A DNA stretch of 38,497 nucleotides from Acidobacteriota bacterium (GTDB lineage Bacteria; Acidobacteriota; Terriglobia; UBA7540): the NCBI GenBank assembly GCA_902812415.1, contig CADDZJ010000032.1, positions 1 to 38,497 of the forward strand, in the 5' to 3' direction. Under the pieces are notes generated by a model, which was not told the origin of the DNA, did no database searches, and saw nothing but the letters and a program-made list of their open reading frames with translations. Position 1 is the first letter of the stretch. The number at the start of each line of letters is the position of its first letter. The position numbers were made by a program, and so were the translations under genes. Below, piece after piece: positions 19,239-29,400 of the stretch.

Positions 19239-19324
19239 ATAAATTGCTGCGAAACTCTGGATGTCAACTCAGGATAGACTCCGCAAAGAATCCTAATCAC
19301 ACTGATGAGTGATAAGTGAGAAGG

Positions 19325-19429
19325 TGTGAAAAAATTAATCCGCGCCGTTGTAGCGGCGAACGATGTTCGCCGAAGTTTTTGAAAAAAACCGGCGATCGCA
19401 GATCGCCGCTACAATGAGATTTTTTCACA
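19325..19429. repeat. Cruciform repeat with nested hairpins (TGTAGCGGCG type), copy 1
   Basis: Outer arms TGTGAAAAAAT (19325-19335) and ATTTTTTCACA (19419-19429) are perfect complements. Inside, TGTAGCGGCGA (19349-19359) pairs with TCGCCGCTACA (19403-19413). Two small hairpins, GGCGAAC-gat-GTTCGCC and GGCGATC-gca-GATCGCC, lie within. The element fills part of the 371-base gap between the receptor and the first GH78 gene and could end transcription in both directions. A second copy is at 25092. Confidence 0.75.
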
Positions 19430-19435
19430 ATTTCT

Positions 19436-19496
19436 GACGAGTGACGAGCAAGAGCAACCAGAATTTCGGATCGATTTTTGCCCATCACTCGTCACT
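19436..19496. repeat. 62-bp repeat upstream of first GH78 gene, copy 1
   Basis: This 61-base stretch aligns with 22163-22224 at about 85% identity with one gap. It contains the shared string AGCAACCAGAA and similar ends. AGTGACGAG near the left end is the complement of CTCGTCACT at the right end, so each copy is an inverted repeat. It ends 113 bases before the GH78 start codon. Confidence 0.7.
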
Positions 19497-19609
19497 GTTC
19501 CTGCGGCTCCCTCGGAATGACAATCTGGATGAGTCTTTCGGCAACCGGCTAACGGCGTCACCCCGCCACTGATTTCACACCGCCCATCATCTATCCAAGG
19601 AGGGGCTGC

Positions 19610-22120
19610 ATGCAAAAGCGATTTTTGATTCTGAATTCTTTGTTATTTTTCTTCCTGATGGCGTTTAATCTCTCAGGCCAGACGGCTCAGAGCATCTACA
19701 GCCCCAGTCCTTTAGACCTCACTGGCCAGATTCAATCACCCAGGCTCGAATCGCAGTTGCACCATCCGCTGCCTGAACAATACATCTGGGCGCCGGCACG
19801 TCAGAGGACTCCTGTCGAATTCTGGAATCCCCTTGCCGGAAATACCCCGCAATGGGTTTATTTTCGCCGGAGCTTTGATCTCACGAGCGTCCCAAACGCG
19901 GCCACGCTTTATGCAGCGGGCCCCGCCCGTATGCGCGTCTATCTGAACGGCAAGCTCCTGGCCAACGCCCGGCAGGATTTGGGAGCCAAAATCCATCCTT
20001 ATGTTCTGGTTCTCGATGTGAGTTCGTCGCTGCACGCCGGCCACAACGTGCTTGCCCTGGCTGTCGCCAATGGACGGCGGCTGGCTGTGAAAATTGTGCC
20101 CCGAGCAGAAGAAGTGAACGGGCCGGCCATTCTCATGAGCGGCAGCGGCTGGAAGTGCAGCACTGAAGAGCAAAGCGGATGGGAGCAACCAGAGTTCAGC
20201 GAGAACGGCTGGCAGGACGCGGCAGCGCTGGGAGGAATCGAAAGCAGTATCAATTTCTTCCAGGCAAATCAGGACGCAGGGATGTATCGCTGGCCCGGCT
20301 ATGACGGCATCTCTCCATTCCTGGCTCGCGTGCCGGTTCGGGCGGCGGCAACGCTCGATATTTTCCCCGGGTTAGGCGCTTTTCACAATACTGAAGCGCT
20401 CGCGGCCAAAGGAGATCAGCTCAGCGCCGCTCCATCAGGTGACTTCACAGTGGATCTGCCCCCGACAAATGCGCTTGAAACCGAATATCCCAGCCTGGTT
20501 CTTGATTTTGGGCGTGAATCCACGGGGCGGCTCGAAGTGGTCTCAGACTCAGATGCGCCGATGCGACTGGCCATCCAATACGGCGAATCACTGGGCGAGA
20601 CATTGCAGGAACCCTATCTGGGCGTCGATGAACTTGACGTTCCGCCCCACGCGACTGCCTACGGCCCCAAAAGCGCTTTCCGTTACGCCAAGGTAACTTT
20701 CCTTAGCGGCTCTTCGCCATTGCGCTTCAAAACCATCCAGCTTGATGACATCTATTATCCGGTCGATTATCGCGGGTCGTTTGAGTCATCCGACCCGCTT
20801 CTCAACCGCATCTGGCAGTTGGGCGCCTACACCAGCCACCTCTGCATGCAGGATGACATCTGGGACGCTCCCAAGCGCGACCGGGCGCGGTGGATGGGCG
20901 ACCTGGACGTAAGCGGGCACGTGATTGACGCCGTCTTTGCCGACCACTTCCTGATGCAAGAAACCATGAACGCCCTGATCCGCGACGCAGGCCAGCCGGT
21001 CGATCGCGATGTGAATCACATTCCGGGCTACTCCGCCTTCTGGGTGATGGGCGAAGCGGATTATTACGAGCATTTCGGCGACCTCAACTATTTGCGCTCC
21101 ATCCATCAACCGCTCGTTCAGCTTCTCAACTACATGGCGAGCGAGCTTGATGACCGAAACGTTTTCACGAATCGTCATCACGCCTGGCCTTACGTCGATT
21201 GGTCGCCAGGCATGGCTCCTTCGTTTCTCTCGATCGGAACACGCCCACTCAGCGAAACAGCGCCCAACGCCCAGCGCGGCACGCAATTTGAGTTTTACGC
21301 CGCCTTCGAGCGAGGCGCGTGGCTGCTGCGGCAATTAGGGGATTCGGCCCATGCGGAGCGCTTCGAGTCAAAGGCCCAAGCAATCCGTCGCGCGGCGCTT
21401 CAGTCCATGCTCGATCCGCAAACGGGAACCTTTGGCGACCGCTGGCAGCCGAATGCCATGGCCATTTACTCGGGTCTTGCGGACGAGAGCCAAACGCAGA
21501 CCATCTGGCAGAAAGTGCTCTCCCATCCCGATGAGTTTCGCATCACACCCTACTATAATTTTTACGTCATCTCTGCGATGGCCTTGGCAAGCCAGTACAA
21601 GCCCGCCCTGGATTGGATTCGCCAGTATTGGGGCGGAATGGTGCGGCGTGGAGCAACCAGCACGTGGGAGGCGTATGAGTTGGGGCTGCCCAAACAAGGG
21701 TGGCACCGGATGCTGCGCGCCGACTTTGGCCAGGGATATTTTGTGAGCCTGGCGCACGGCTGGTCGAGTGGCCCGACAATCTGGCTCATGGAGGAGATTC
21801 TGGGAATCAAGCCCACAGCTCCCGGATTCAGGCAGGTTGCGATTCGTCCGGAGCTTGCCGGACTCGCGTGGGCCCGCGGAACCGAACCGACGCCGCGCGG
21901 CCTGATCCGAGTGGACTACCGCGCTGCTTCTGGCGGCGGCTTGACCGCTGCCATCGATTTGCCGCCCGGCGCTCACGCGGCAGTTTCCATGCCGGTCACT
22001 CCGGGTGAAACCACGATTCAAGTAAACGGCCGCGCGGAGTCCGGCGCTTCAACAGAAAACGGCCAGCGGGCCATCATCCATCTGGATCATGCCGGGCATT
22101 ACACACTGGTATCAAAGTAG
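19610..22120 (+). CDS. GH78-like alpha-L-rhamnosidase, Sec-exported
   Basis: This is a probable periplasmic alpha-L-rhamnosidase of 836 residues. The ATG at 19610 follows AAGGAGGGG; a Sec signal peptide spans about residues 1-24. N-terminal beta-sandwich domains (FRRSFDL, RMRVYLNGKLLAN, LDFGRESTGRLEV) precede a six-hairpin catalytic domain from about residue 390 (SSDPLLNRIWQLGAYTSHL). The motif DAPKRDRARWMGD gives Asp419, Asp424 and Asp431; the middle one is Glu in classical GH78 enzymes. Glu687 in TSTWEAY is the likely base. The C-terminal sandwich ends the protein (GWSSGPTIWLMEEILGIKP and on). A related unsaturated-uronyl or other hexosidase activity cannot be excluded. Confidence 0.85.
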   Translation: MQKRFLILNSLLFFFLMAFNLSGQTAQSIYSPSPLDLTGQIQSPRLESQLHHPLPEQYIWAPARQRTPVEFWNPLAGNTPQWVYFRRSFDLTSVPNAATLYAAGPARMRVYLNGKLLANARQDLGAKIHPYVLVLDVSSSLHAGHNVLALAVANGRRLAVKIVPRAEEVNGPAILMSGSGWKCSTEEQSGWEQPEFSENGWQDAAALGGIESSINFFQANQDAGMYRWPGYDGISPFLARVPVRAAATLDIFPGLGAFHNTEALAAKGDQLSAAPSGDFTVDLPPTNALETEYPSLVLDFGRESTGRLEVVSDSDAPMRLAIQYGESLGETLQEPYLGVDELDVPPHATAYGPKSAFRYAKVTFLSGSSPLRFKTIQLDDIYYPVDYRGSFESSDPLLNRIWQLGAYTSHLCMQDDIWDAPKRDRARWMGDLDVSGHVIDAVFADHFLMQETMNALIRDAGQPVDRDVNHIPGYSAFWVMGEADYYEHFGDLNYLRSIHQPLVQLLNYMASELDDRNVFTNRHHAWPYVDWSPGMAPSFLSIGTRPLSETAPNAQRGTQFEFYAAFERGAWLLRQLGDSAHAERFESKAQAIRRAALQSMLDPQTGTFGDRWQPNAMAIYSGLADESQTQTIWQKVLSHPDEFRITPYYNFYVISAMALASQYKPALDWIRQYWGGMVRRGATSTWEAYELGLPKQGWHRMLRADFGQGYFVSLAHGWSSGPTIWLMEEILGIKPTAPGFRQVAIRPELAGLAWARGTEPTPRGLIRVDYRAASGGGLTAAIDLPPGAHAAVSMPVTPGETTIQVNGRAESGASTENGQRAIIHLDHAGHYTLVSK

Positions 22121-22162
22121 CAAAGTTATGGCGGAATTCAGTGGCAGTGATGAGTGGAAAGT

Positions 22163-22224
22163 GACGAGTGGCGAGCAGAAGCAACCAGAACCTCGGATTG
22201 ATCTTTTGCTCATCCCTCGTCACT
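22163..22224. repeat. 62-bp repeat upstream of second GH78 gene, copy 2
   Basis: Second copy of the element at 19436-19496, with arms GTGACGAG and CTCGTCAC. It lies in the 301-base gap between the two GH78 genes, about 200 bases before the second start codon. Confidence 0.7.
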
Positions 22225-22259
22225 CACTTTTGGACTCTCTCGAAAAACCCATACCGGTT

Positions 22260-22308
22260 ATTCCCGCGAAGGCGGGAATCCTCGGGCTGGACCCCCGCTT
22301 TCGCGGGG
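22260..22308. repeat. Two-hairpin repeat (ATTCCCGC type)
   Basis: ATTCCCGC (22260-22267) pairs with GCGGGAAT (22272-22279) around a 4-base loop, and CCCCGC (22293-22298) pairs with GCGGGG (22303-22308). AGAATGACA follows at about 22369, as is usual at the far end of this widespread dispersed repeat. It fills most of the rest of the gap between the two GH78 genes and may attenuate read-through. Confidence 0.65.
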
Positions 22309-22421
22309 CTAACACACATGGCGATTTCCATCCCAATGGGTGGGCCGCAGGCCGATCGGAGCACGTCAGAATGACAACGGGGCAAACTTTGCAACAACCT
22401 GTCTATACCAGGAGAGAATTC

Positions 22422-25088
22422 ATGAACTTGCGTAGACGCTCATTCATAAAATACTTATTCCCGGCAATTCTCTTCCTCATCTTCACTACAGGTGGAAGGG
22501 TCGCCTCGGCGGCAGGCTCAATCCATTGGACAGCAAGCTTCATCTGGCCGTCGACCAGCGCCATCGCCCCGCACAAGAATCAGTTCATGCTTTTTCGCAA
22601 GACGTTTACTTTGTCACAACCCCCTGGTGAAGCGCGGTTGGCCATCTTTGCTGATAGCCGCTACCGCGCGTTTCTGAATGGGGAGTACGTCGGCCAGGGA
22701 CCAGCGCGAGCCCCCGCCCGCTGGTATTACTACGACGAGTTCAACGTCGCTTCAAAGCTGCATCCAGGGAAAAACGTGATTGCCGTTGAGGTGCGCTGGT
22801 TCGGAGAAGACAAGGCATGGTATGAGCCGCCGCCGGTTCCGCCGCGCTTTATCGCCATGACTCATGGGGCGCTGATCTGCCAGCTTGAGATCGGTCAGGG
22901 TTCGGAACAGCAGGCGATCAAGACGGACGGAAGCTGGCGCGCAATGGAAGATCATGCGTGGGAATTAAACACACCCGAGCTGAACGATCTCGGCAACATT
23001 GAAGTTTATCACTCAGACCGCGCGGCGAAGGGCTGGACCCAACCCGAGTTCGATGACAGCAGTTGGCTTCCGGTGGAAGTGATGCGCAGCGTCTGGGGCC
23101 GCCAGTCGCCTCCCGAAGAACCCTACGCCCATCTTGCGCCGCGCCCGATGGCCTATCCGCTCGAAAAGGAGATGGTTCCGGCAAAAGTGGTGAGCGCCGG
23201 AACTTTTCCGGCGAGGCGGTCTTTGCCGTTCTTCTTCAATAACGGCAATCCGCTTTCGAGACTCGGCGGCGAAATTGCCAAAGAAAAGCACACAATGCAG
23301 GCTTCGATCCTGACAAACGCGAATGCTCTCACCACCGCTTCTGCTTCGGATTATGCAGAAATCCAGCCTGCTCCTCCGGGCGAGACGCCCTACGTGATTC
23401 TCGACATGGGCCGCGAGGTGGATGGGTACTTGCAATTCAGCGTCGAAAGCACAAAGCCCGCCGGGATTGACATTGGCTGGAGTGAAATGCTGGTGAATGG
23501 AGACATTACCGCTGACGAGCCCGGCGGAAATTATGTGGCCCAGTATTTCGTCGCGCCGGGAACACAGCGCTGGACAATGTGGGGATGGCACGGCCTCCGT
23601 TTTGTGGAACTTTCTTTTCCAAACCTAACCGCACCTCTGAAGTTTCGGGTCGGGCTGCGCTTCAGCACGGCGAATTTAAATCACGCAGGATCATTTCAAA
23701 GCTCGAGCCCGTTGCTGACCAAGCTGTGGCAGATGGGCGCTTATACTTTCCAGCTCTGCACCCTCGACGGCACCATGGATTGCCCCACGCGCGAGCAACA
23801 CCAGTGGCTGGGCGACGGTGAAGTGGAGTTGCGCGTGAACGGCGTGGCGGACGGGAACCTGGACCTTACCCGGAAGTTTCTCCTGGATGCCGCGCGGGAC
23901 GCATGGCGAGACGGCGCAATTCCCATGGTGAGCGATATGGGAGGCAACACCAGCATCCTGATCGATGACTACATTTTTTCCTACATCAACGCTCTTCGGG
24001 AATATTATCTCGAAACGGGCGATAAGGATTTTATTCTCCGGCTCTATCCCAGCGTTGTTCGGGCCATGATGTGGTTCCAGAACTTTCGCCAGCCCGACGG
24101 CCTGCTGGGAGCCATGCCCTACTGGGTCTTCCTTGACTGGTCGAACCCGGATAAGAAGGGCGAGAGCGCGATTCTGAACGCCCTTTATGCGCACACATTG
24201 GATAATGCCGCCTTCATGGCTGACCTTGCTGATGATCCTTACCATGCCAAAATCTTCCGGGGCGATTCGGCCGCTGTTCGCGCCGTCTTTAACCAGCGCT
24301 TCTGGGATCCAAGCCGCGGCCTCTACGTGGATGCCTGGGATCACGGTCGCCAGAGCGATCGCGTGGGCCAACTGGCGAACGCCGACGCCATTCTGTTTGC
24401 GCTTGCTCCGCCGGATCGCGCTGCCGGAATCCTCGCCAAGATCACCGATCCCACCCGTGTTCACCCCGGCGGTTTCAATCCCGCCACGGGGCAATTTGAG
24501 ATTACCGGCCAGGGCAACCCTTCGGGCAACACCATCATCCAGGCTCAGACCTATGGCATGTTTTTCGTGTTGGAAACGCTGGCTCAGCGCGGAGATGCCG
24601 CTACGGTGCGGCGATACATTGAGAAGTTCTGGGGACCGATGGTGGCCGCCGGCAATGACACCTTCTGGGAGAATTTCGTTCAGGCGTCCGGAACCTCCTG
24701 CCACGCCTGGAGCGCGGCTCCGACTTATTTCCTCACCACGCTGATCCTGGGCGTGCGTCCCACAAAGCCGGGTTATGCTGAATATTCGGTCGCGCCGCAC
24801 CCCGCAGGGCTCGAATGGGCAAAAGGGACAGTCCCCACCGTCCACGGCGAAATCAGGGTGGATTGGAAGTGGGAGGGAGCAGGCGGCGGAGGAGTGGCAA
24901 ATTCAAGCGACCCCGGCAGCGCGTTTCTGCTGACGCTGCACAACCCGGCGGGCGAGTTGGCGCATATCGCGCTTCCTGAGCGGAATGGCAAGAAGCCTTC
25001 ATCCGTCACGCTGAATGGGAAGCGGGTCTCCGGACGATTGCAGGCGACTGCGCCTGGAGACTACACCGTGCGGGCGGAATACTACTGA
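22422..25088 (+). CDS. GH78-type alpha-L-rhamnosidase, Tat-exported
   Basis: This is an inverting alpha-L-rhamnosidase of 888 residues. The start is ATG 22422: AGGAGA lies upstream, and the product then begins MNLRRRSFIKYLFPAILF, a twin-arginine signal. An upstream in-frame start would translate the repeat DNA in front. N-terminal carbohydrate-binding sandwich domains (FRKTFTL, YRAFLNGEYVGQGPARAP, LDMGREVDGYLQF) lead to the six-hairpin domain. MDCPTREQHQWLGD supplies Asp453, Glu458 and Asp465 in the spacing of the classical GH78 acid residues, and Glu750 in TFWENF is the likely base. GTSCHAWSAAPTYFL is also typical. It shares architecture but little sequence with the GH78-like gene before it. 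Confidence 0.9.
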   Translation: MNLRRRSFIKYLFPAILFLIFTTGGRVASAAGSIHWTASFIWPSTSAIAPHKNQFMLFRKTFTLSQPPGEARLAIFADSRYRAFLNGEYVGQGPARAPARWYYYDEFNVASKLHPGKNVIAVEVRWFGEDKAWYEPPPVPPRFIAMTHGALICQLEIGQGSEQQAIKTDGSWRAMEDHAWELNTPELNDLGNIEVYHSDRAAKGWTQPEFDDSSWLPVEVMRSVWGRQSPPEEPYAHLAPRPMAYPLEKEMVPAKVVSAGTFPARRSLPFFFNNGNPLSRLGGEIAKEKHTMQASILTNANALTTASASDYAEIQPAPPGETPYVILDMGREVDGYLQFSVESTKPAGIDIGWSEMLVNGDITADEPGGNYVAQYFVAPGTQRWTMWGWHGLRFVELSFPNLTAPLKFRVGLRFSTANLNHAGSFQSSSPLLTKLWQMGAYTFQLCTLDGTMDCPTREQHQWLGDGEVELRVNGVADGNLDLTRKFLLDAARDAWRDGAIPMVSDMGGNTSILIDDYIFSYINALREYYLETGDKDFILRLYPSVVRAMMWFQNFRQPDGLLGAMPYWVFLDWSNPDKKGESAILNALYAHTLDNAAFMADLADDPYHAKIFRGDSAAVRAVFNQRFWDPSRGLYVDAWDHGRQSDRVGQLANADAILFALAPPDRAAGILAKITDPTRVHPGGFNPATGQFEITGQGNPSGNTIIQAQTYGMFFVLETLAQRGDAATVRRYIEKFWGPMVAAGNDTFWENFVQASGTSCHAWSAAPTYFLTTLILGVRPTKPGYAEYSVAPHPAGLEWAKGTVPTVHGEIRVDWKWEGAGGGGVANSSDPGSAFLLTLHNPAGELAHIALPERNGKKPSSVTLNGKRVSGRLQATAPGDYTVRAEYY

Positions 25089-25091
25089 GGT

Positions 25092-25198
25092 TTACAAATT
25101 ATACTGACACCGTTTTCTGTAGCGCCGGTGTCCTCACCGGCGCTTTTCGGCGCTGGGGACAGCGCCGCTACAGTCCGCGTTGTCACTATAATTTGTAA
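25092..25198. repeat. Cruciform repeat with nested hairpins, copy 2
   Basis: TTACAAATTATACTGACA (25092-25109) pairs with TGTCACTATAATTTGTAA (25181-25198) at 17 of 18 positions. Inside, CTGTAGCG (25117-25124) pairs with CGCTACAG (25166-25173). Two perfect hairpins fill the middle: GCGCCGGTG/CACCGGCGC (25122-25143) and CGGCGCTG/CAGCGCCG (25148-25167). It fills most of the gap between the second GH78 gene and the esterase and has the same layout as the copy at 19325. Confidence 0.8.
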
Positions 25199-25234
25199 TT
25201 CTCAATAAGCCTGAGACACTCAGGAGAAAATCCT

Positions 25235-26311
25235 ATGGGAACAAACGTCATCGGACGCCGGACTCTGCTTGCCGCAACGGCAGTGGAGACGCTCTTGCGA
25301 CTGGCCCCATCCGGCTTTGCCCAGCGAGAAACCGCGGATTTTGTCCCTCAAGCCGACTCTTGCGCCATCGATTCAGACGGCACTGCGCATGTCACGCGCG
25401 TCGTGCCGGTTCCGGGAACCATCAGCGCTCGGGCGCGTAAGTTCATTTCCCGGCCGGGGCCCTCAGGCCCACCGCCCTCTCTTGCCGAGCAGCGGGCTCA
25501 TACGGACGCTTTTCGCATTAGCCGGGCTGCGGAGGCCCGCAAGCTTTTTCCAGTGAAGATTGAGAGCAAGGCGCTCGGGGGCGTGCGGTGCGATATCATC
25601 ACGCCGCCGTCGGCGAAGCTTGGGCGCGCGCTTATCAACGTCCATGGTGGCGGATTCGTTACCGACTCAGGATCGCTGGTCGAAGGCATCCCCATCGCCC
25701 ACCTGGCCCGGATGACTGTTGTTTCAGTTTACTACCGCCTCGCGCCCGAGCATCCTTTCCCCGCCGCCGTCGATGATACATTGGCGGTTTACCGCGCTCT
25801 GCTCAAGAGCTACAAGCCTGAAAATATGGGCCTGTTCGGAACTTCGGCGGGCGCAATCCTGACGGGCGAAGCGGCGGTTGCAATGCGCCGCGACGGGCTG
25901 CCGCTCCCTGCCGCCCTGGGCATCTTCTCCGGAACCGGCGACATGAGCCAGGCAGGCGACTCGCAGGCGCTTTACACCATCTGGGGATTCAGCGGCTATC
26001 TCAAGCCGCCAACGAAGAAGCCGCTTCTTGACCCTTACGTCGGAAACCACAACCCGAAGGACCCCGTTCTCTCGCCAGTCTATGCGGATCTGCGCGGCTT
26101 TCCTCCGGCCCTGTTCGTCAGCAGCACTCGCGACCTTCTGCTCAGCGGAACTTCCATTCTGCATCGCGCCTTTCTGCGCGCCGGCGCGCCCGCGGAACTG
26201 GTTGTTTTTGAGGCGCTGCCACACGCCTTCTGGTACGACTATGATCTGCCAGAAACCCGGGAAGCGCTCAAACTGATGGCCGGGTTTTTCGGGCGGAAGC
26301 TCGGCGCGTAA
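25235..26311 (+). CDS. Tat-exported alpha/beta hydrolase (HSL-type esterase)
   Basis: This is a 358-residue esterase of the hormone-sensitive-lipase branch (alpha/beta hydrolase fold 3). The ATG at 25235 follows AGGAGA. GRRTLLAATA near the N-terminus is a twin-arginine-like signal. The oxyanion motif HGGGF, then YRLAPEHPFPAAVDD, the nucleophile elbow GTSAGA, the likely Asp in STRDLLLSG and the His in LPHAFWYD make up the usual active site. It lies between the rhamnosidases and the GH106-like genes, so it may deacylate the same polysaccharide; pectic rhamnogalacturonan is often acetylated. That substrate is inferred from context. Confidence 0.87.
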   Translation: MGTNVIGRRTLLAATAVETLLRLAPSGFAQRETADFVPQADSCAIDSDGTAHVTRVVPVPGTISARARKFISRPGPSGPPPSLAEQRAHTDAFRISRAAEARKLFPVKIESKALGGVRCDIITPPSAKLGRALINVHGGGFVTDSGSLVEGIPIAHLARMTVVSVYYRLAPEHPFPAAVDDTLAVYRALLKSYKPENMGLFGTSAGAILTGEAAVAMRRDGLPLPAALGIFSGTGDMSQAGDSQALYTIWGFSGYLKPPTKKPLLDPYVGNHNPKDPVLSPVYADLRGFPPALFVSSTRDLLLSGTSILHRAFLRAGAPAELVVFEALPHAFWYDYDLPETREALKLMAGFFGRKLGA

Positions 26312-26449
26312 GCCCCGAAGCGCATTGCGCGGCTGTTCCAGACACAGGATGCTCCTGGCTGCCTAAATTCGCGCGGCGCAGAAAATAGCTTTGCGCTGAA
26401 CTCGCAAAAAGCCTCTCACTGTTCAGACAGAAACCTGAAGGAGCAAAAA

Positions 26450-29400
26450 TTGAAACGACGTTCTTTCATCTCGCTCCTGGGCGCAGCGTCACTCCTGCGC
26501 ATGCCGCTCTGGGGCCAATCGACTGGCCCTGCAATCACAGCACAGCCCTGGGGGCCTCCAAAGCTGAGATCAGCTCGGCCCGAGCACGAGCGGGTTGTGC
26601 TTTCGTTTACTCCCGTTGAAGGCGCAACATCTTATCGGGTTCAATTTCAACACTCGCAGGGCGCGACGAAAACCATTCAGGACGTTCTGGTCACGGATTA
26701 TTCCGTGCAAGGGCTTAAAAACGGAGGCTCCTACCGCTTCCGAGTGGCTGCTGTTGGCGCGCGCGGCGTCACTCCGTATTCCAATGAACTCAGCGTGACG
26801 CCAACCGCAGAAGCGGATTGGACTATTCTTGCCGAAGCTTTCCGCGGAAACAATCCCACCCGAAGCTCCTGCCCCTTCTGGATGATTCATGGCGATGAGA
26901 CGGAAGAACAGTTGCGCGAATTCATGCAGGTTATCTATCGCTTTGGATTCGAGGGCGTCACATTACACCCCTATGATTACACAGGATTCCTTGAAGAAAA
27001 CAACTGGAAGAACTGGCGCATCATTGTGGATGAAGCTCGCAAGCTCGGCCTCACCGTTTGGGAACAGGATGATAAGGATTATCCCTGCGGATACGCAGCA
27101 GGGCTCATTGTTGCCAAAAACCGAAAGCTGGCGCGATGGGAAGTCACACTCGCCCACCAGGAAACCTGCCATGGCCCGAAGCAGCTTTCCCTGAACATCC
27201 AGAGCCTGTTGCCGCCAAAACAGCAACTTGTCGCAGTGGTCGCAGCCGGCCCTGAAGACCGTTTTGAGGACCTCACGGATTCAATTTCAGGCGACAAGCT
27301 TGAATGGAGTGTTCCCGACGGCGATTGGGTAATCTTTATCCACGGAGCCTGGCAGCCGGGAGTTGACGACCCGAAAGTTTATCCGGACCTCGTGCATGGT
27401 GAGGTGCGCGGATATATTGATCCACTGAGCGAAGAGGCCACCGATTTCTTTGTGCAGATGGTGCTGGAAGATACTTGCAAGGCCATCGGCTGGGAGCATG
27501 TGGGAAAGACCTGGAAGGGGTTTTACATTGATGAACCAGGGTTTTATTCGAGTGGAGTCCTATTGGGCCAACCCGGCGGCTTCCCTTGGACTCCGGATTT
27601 CCTCTCACGCTTCCAGGCCCGCTACGGGTACTCTCTTCGCTCCTTGCTTCCGCTACTTTGGGTGAGCCGCGGCCCCAAAACCAACGGAGTGCGGCACGAT
27701 TACATGGATTTTGTCAGCCGGGGATATGACGACCTTTTCCTGGGCAAGCAAACTCGTTTTGCCGAAGCGCATGGGATGCAGATTGACGGCCACGTGCGAG
27801 AGGACCTTCCCTTCCAACTCGGGGGAGGCACAGGAAGCGATTTTCGCATGCTCGAATCCTACAGCATGGGAGGCTTCGATAACATCTTCGACCAATGGTA
27901 CGCACCCGAAGAGGACGTCTACTGGCGACAGCCCAAGATGGCCAGTTCAGTGAGTCATTACCAGGAAACTCCTCTCGACGAAGCGATGGTGGAACACTTC
28001 GCCGCTACCGGCTGGCGCACGGGGCTGACCGAAATGAAGGCCATGATGGACTGGACCACGTGCCGGGGCGTCAATCGCGTGGTCCCTTGCGGCCTTGACA
28101 CCCGAAGACCTCCCGTCTGGGAAGATCAGCCCGAATTCTGGCTTTACGGTAAGAATCCGCTGGCTCCTTACTTCCACTCCTATCAGGTCGTCGCTAACCG
28201 CCTCACCATGATGATTCGCGGCGGCCGCCATGTTGCCAAAGCCCTAATTTTGGATACAGCGGCCTCGGCCTGGGTTGGACCCGTTGAAGAACTCTGGAAA
28301 TCCGACAAAGCCCTGAGCCAGGCTCATTTCGATTATGACAATGTTTCCTATGAGGTCTTCGCCGACCGCGAGAAATGCCGCATCGAAGGCAACCGCATTC
28401 ATCTGGGCCACGAGGAATACGAATGGGTCTTTTTGCCCGGCGTCGACGCCCTGCCCCTTTCGGTGGCGGAACGGCTGCTCGAATTTTACGAGGCGGGCGG
28501 AACCGTTGTCTCTCTCGGCCCTCAGGTCAGGATTGAGTTGCTTCCGGGGATGACGTCAGCGGAAATTGTTCTCAAAGTTCCCATCCGATCCGCAGACGGG
28601 CGGCACGATGAAGAAGTGAAGCAGATTGTCTCGAAAATCTGGGGCCAGCAGGCGAGTGGGCGCGGACACGCTCATGTCACAACCTACAAGGACATTGGCA
28701 GCCTGCTTTATTCGCTCAACGTCCACGATGTCTGGATCGATCCGAATCTCACGCTGCTTCAGTACTATCACCGTCGGCTTTCGGGTCGCGATCTCTATTT
28801 CTTTAATAACGAGGGCGAACCTGTTTCAACCACCGTTCGCCTCAACGGAGCAAAGGGTCTGCCGGAAATATGGGATCCCGTCACAGGGACAATCTCCCAG
28901 GCTCCGTGCTACTCAGGAAACAGCAATGAACTCTCGTTGCGGCTCCGCCTTGACCGCTATGAATCCGTCTTTGTGGTTTTGAATCCCTCCGCTGAAGCCC
29001 TGCCGCACATCGCCTCAAGCAACGCCGATGAAATTGTTCGGGGTGAGGATGGGAAAATTGTCCTCCGCAAGTACAAGCCGGGCGCGCTGTTTTATGCTCT
29101 CGCTCAAGCGAATGGTAAAATGACCTACAAGCAGGTGGATACGCCTCGATTCGAGCTCGCGCCGCTCACGATCCGCGAAGGATGGTCTCGCGCGCCGCTG
29201 GAAGGAGGAAATGGCGCGATCTACAAAGTAACGTTCGATTGGCCACAAGGCCCTGTTCACTCGGCCGCCTTGCTGATCGAGGATATGACGCAGGTTATCC
29301 ATGCCAGGCTCAATGGGAAAGATTTAGGCATGCGCTTTACTTACCCCTTCCGCTTTGATTTTGGAACCGCCTTGCAACCTGGCTCAAACGAGCTGGAATT

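Noticed and set aside
22089-22421. Upstream extension of the second GH78 protein
   Set aside because: It overlaps the first GH78 gene and translates two repeats; the Tat signal starts at 22422.
19325-25198. CRISPR array suggested by repeated hairpins
   Set aside because: Only two distant copies with different sequence, no regular spacers and no cas genes.
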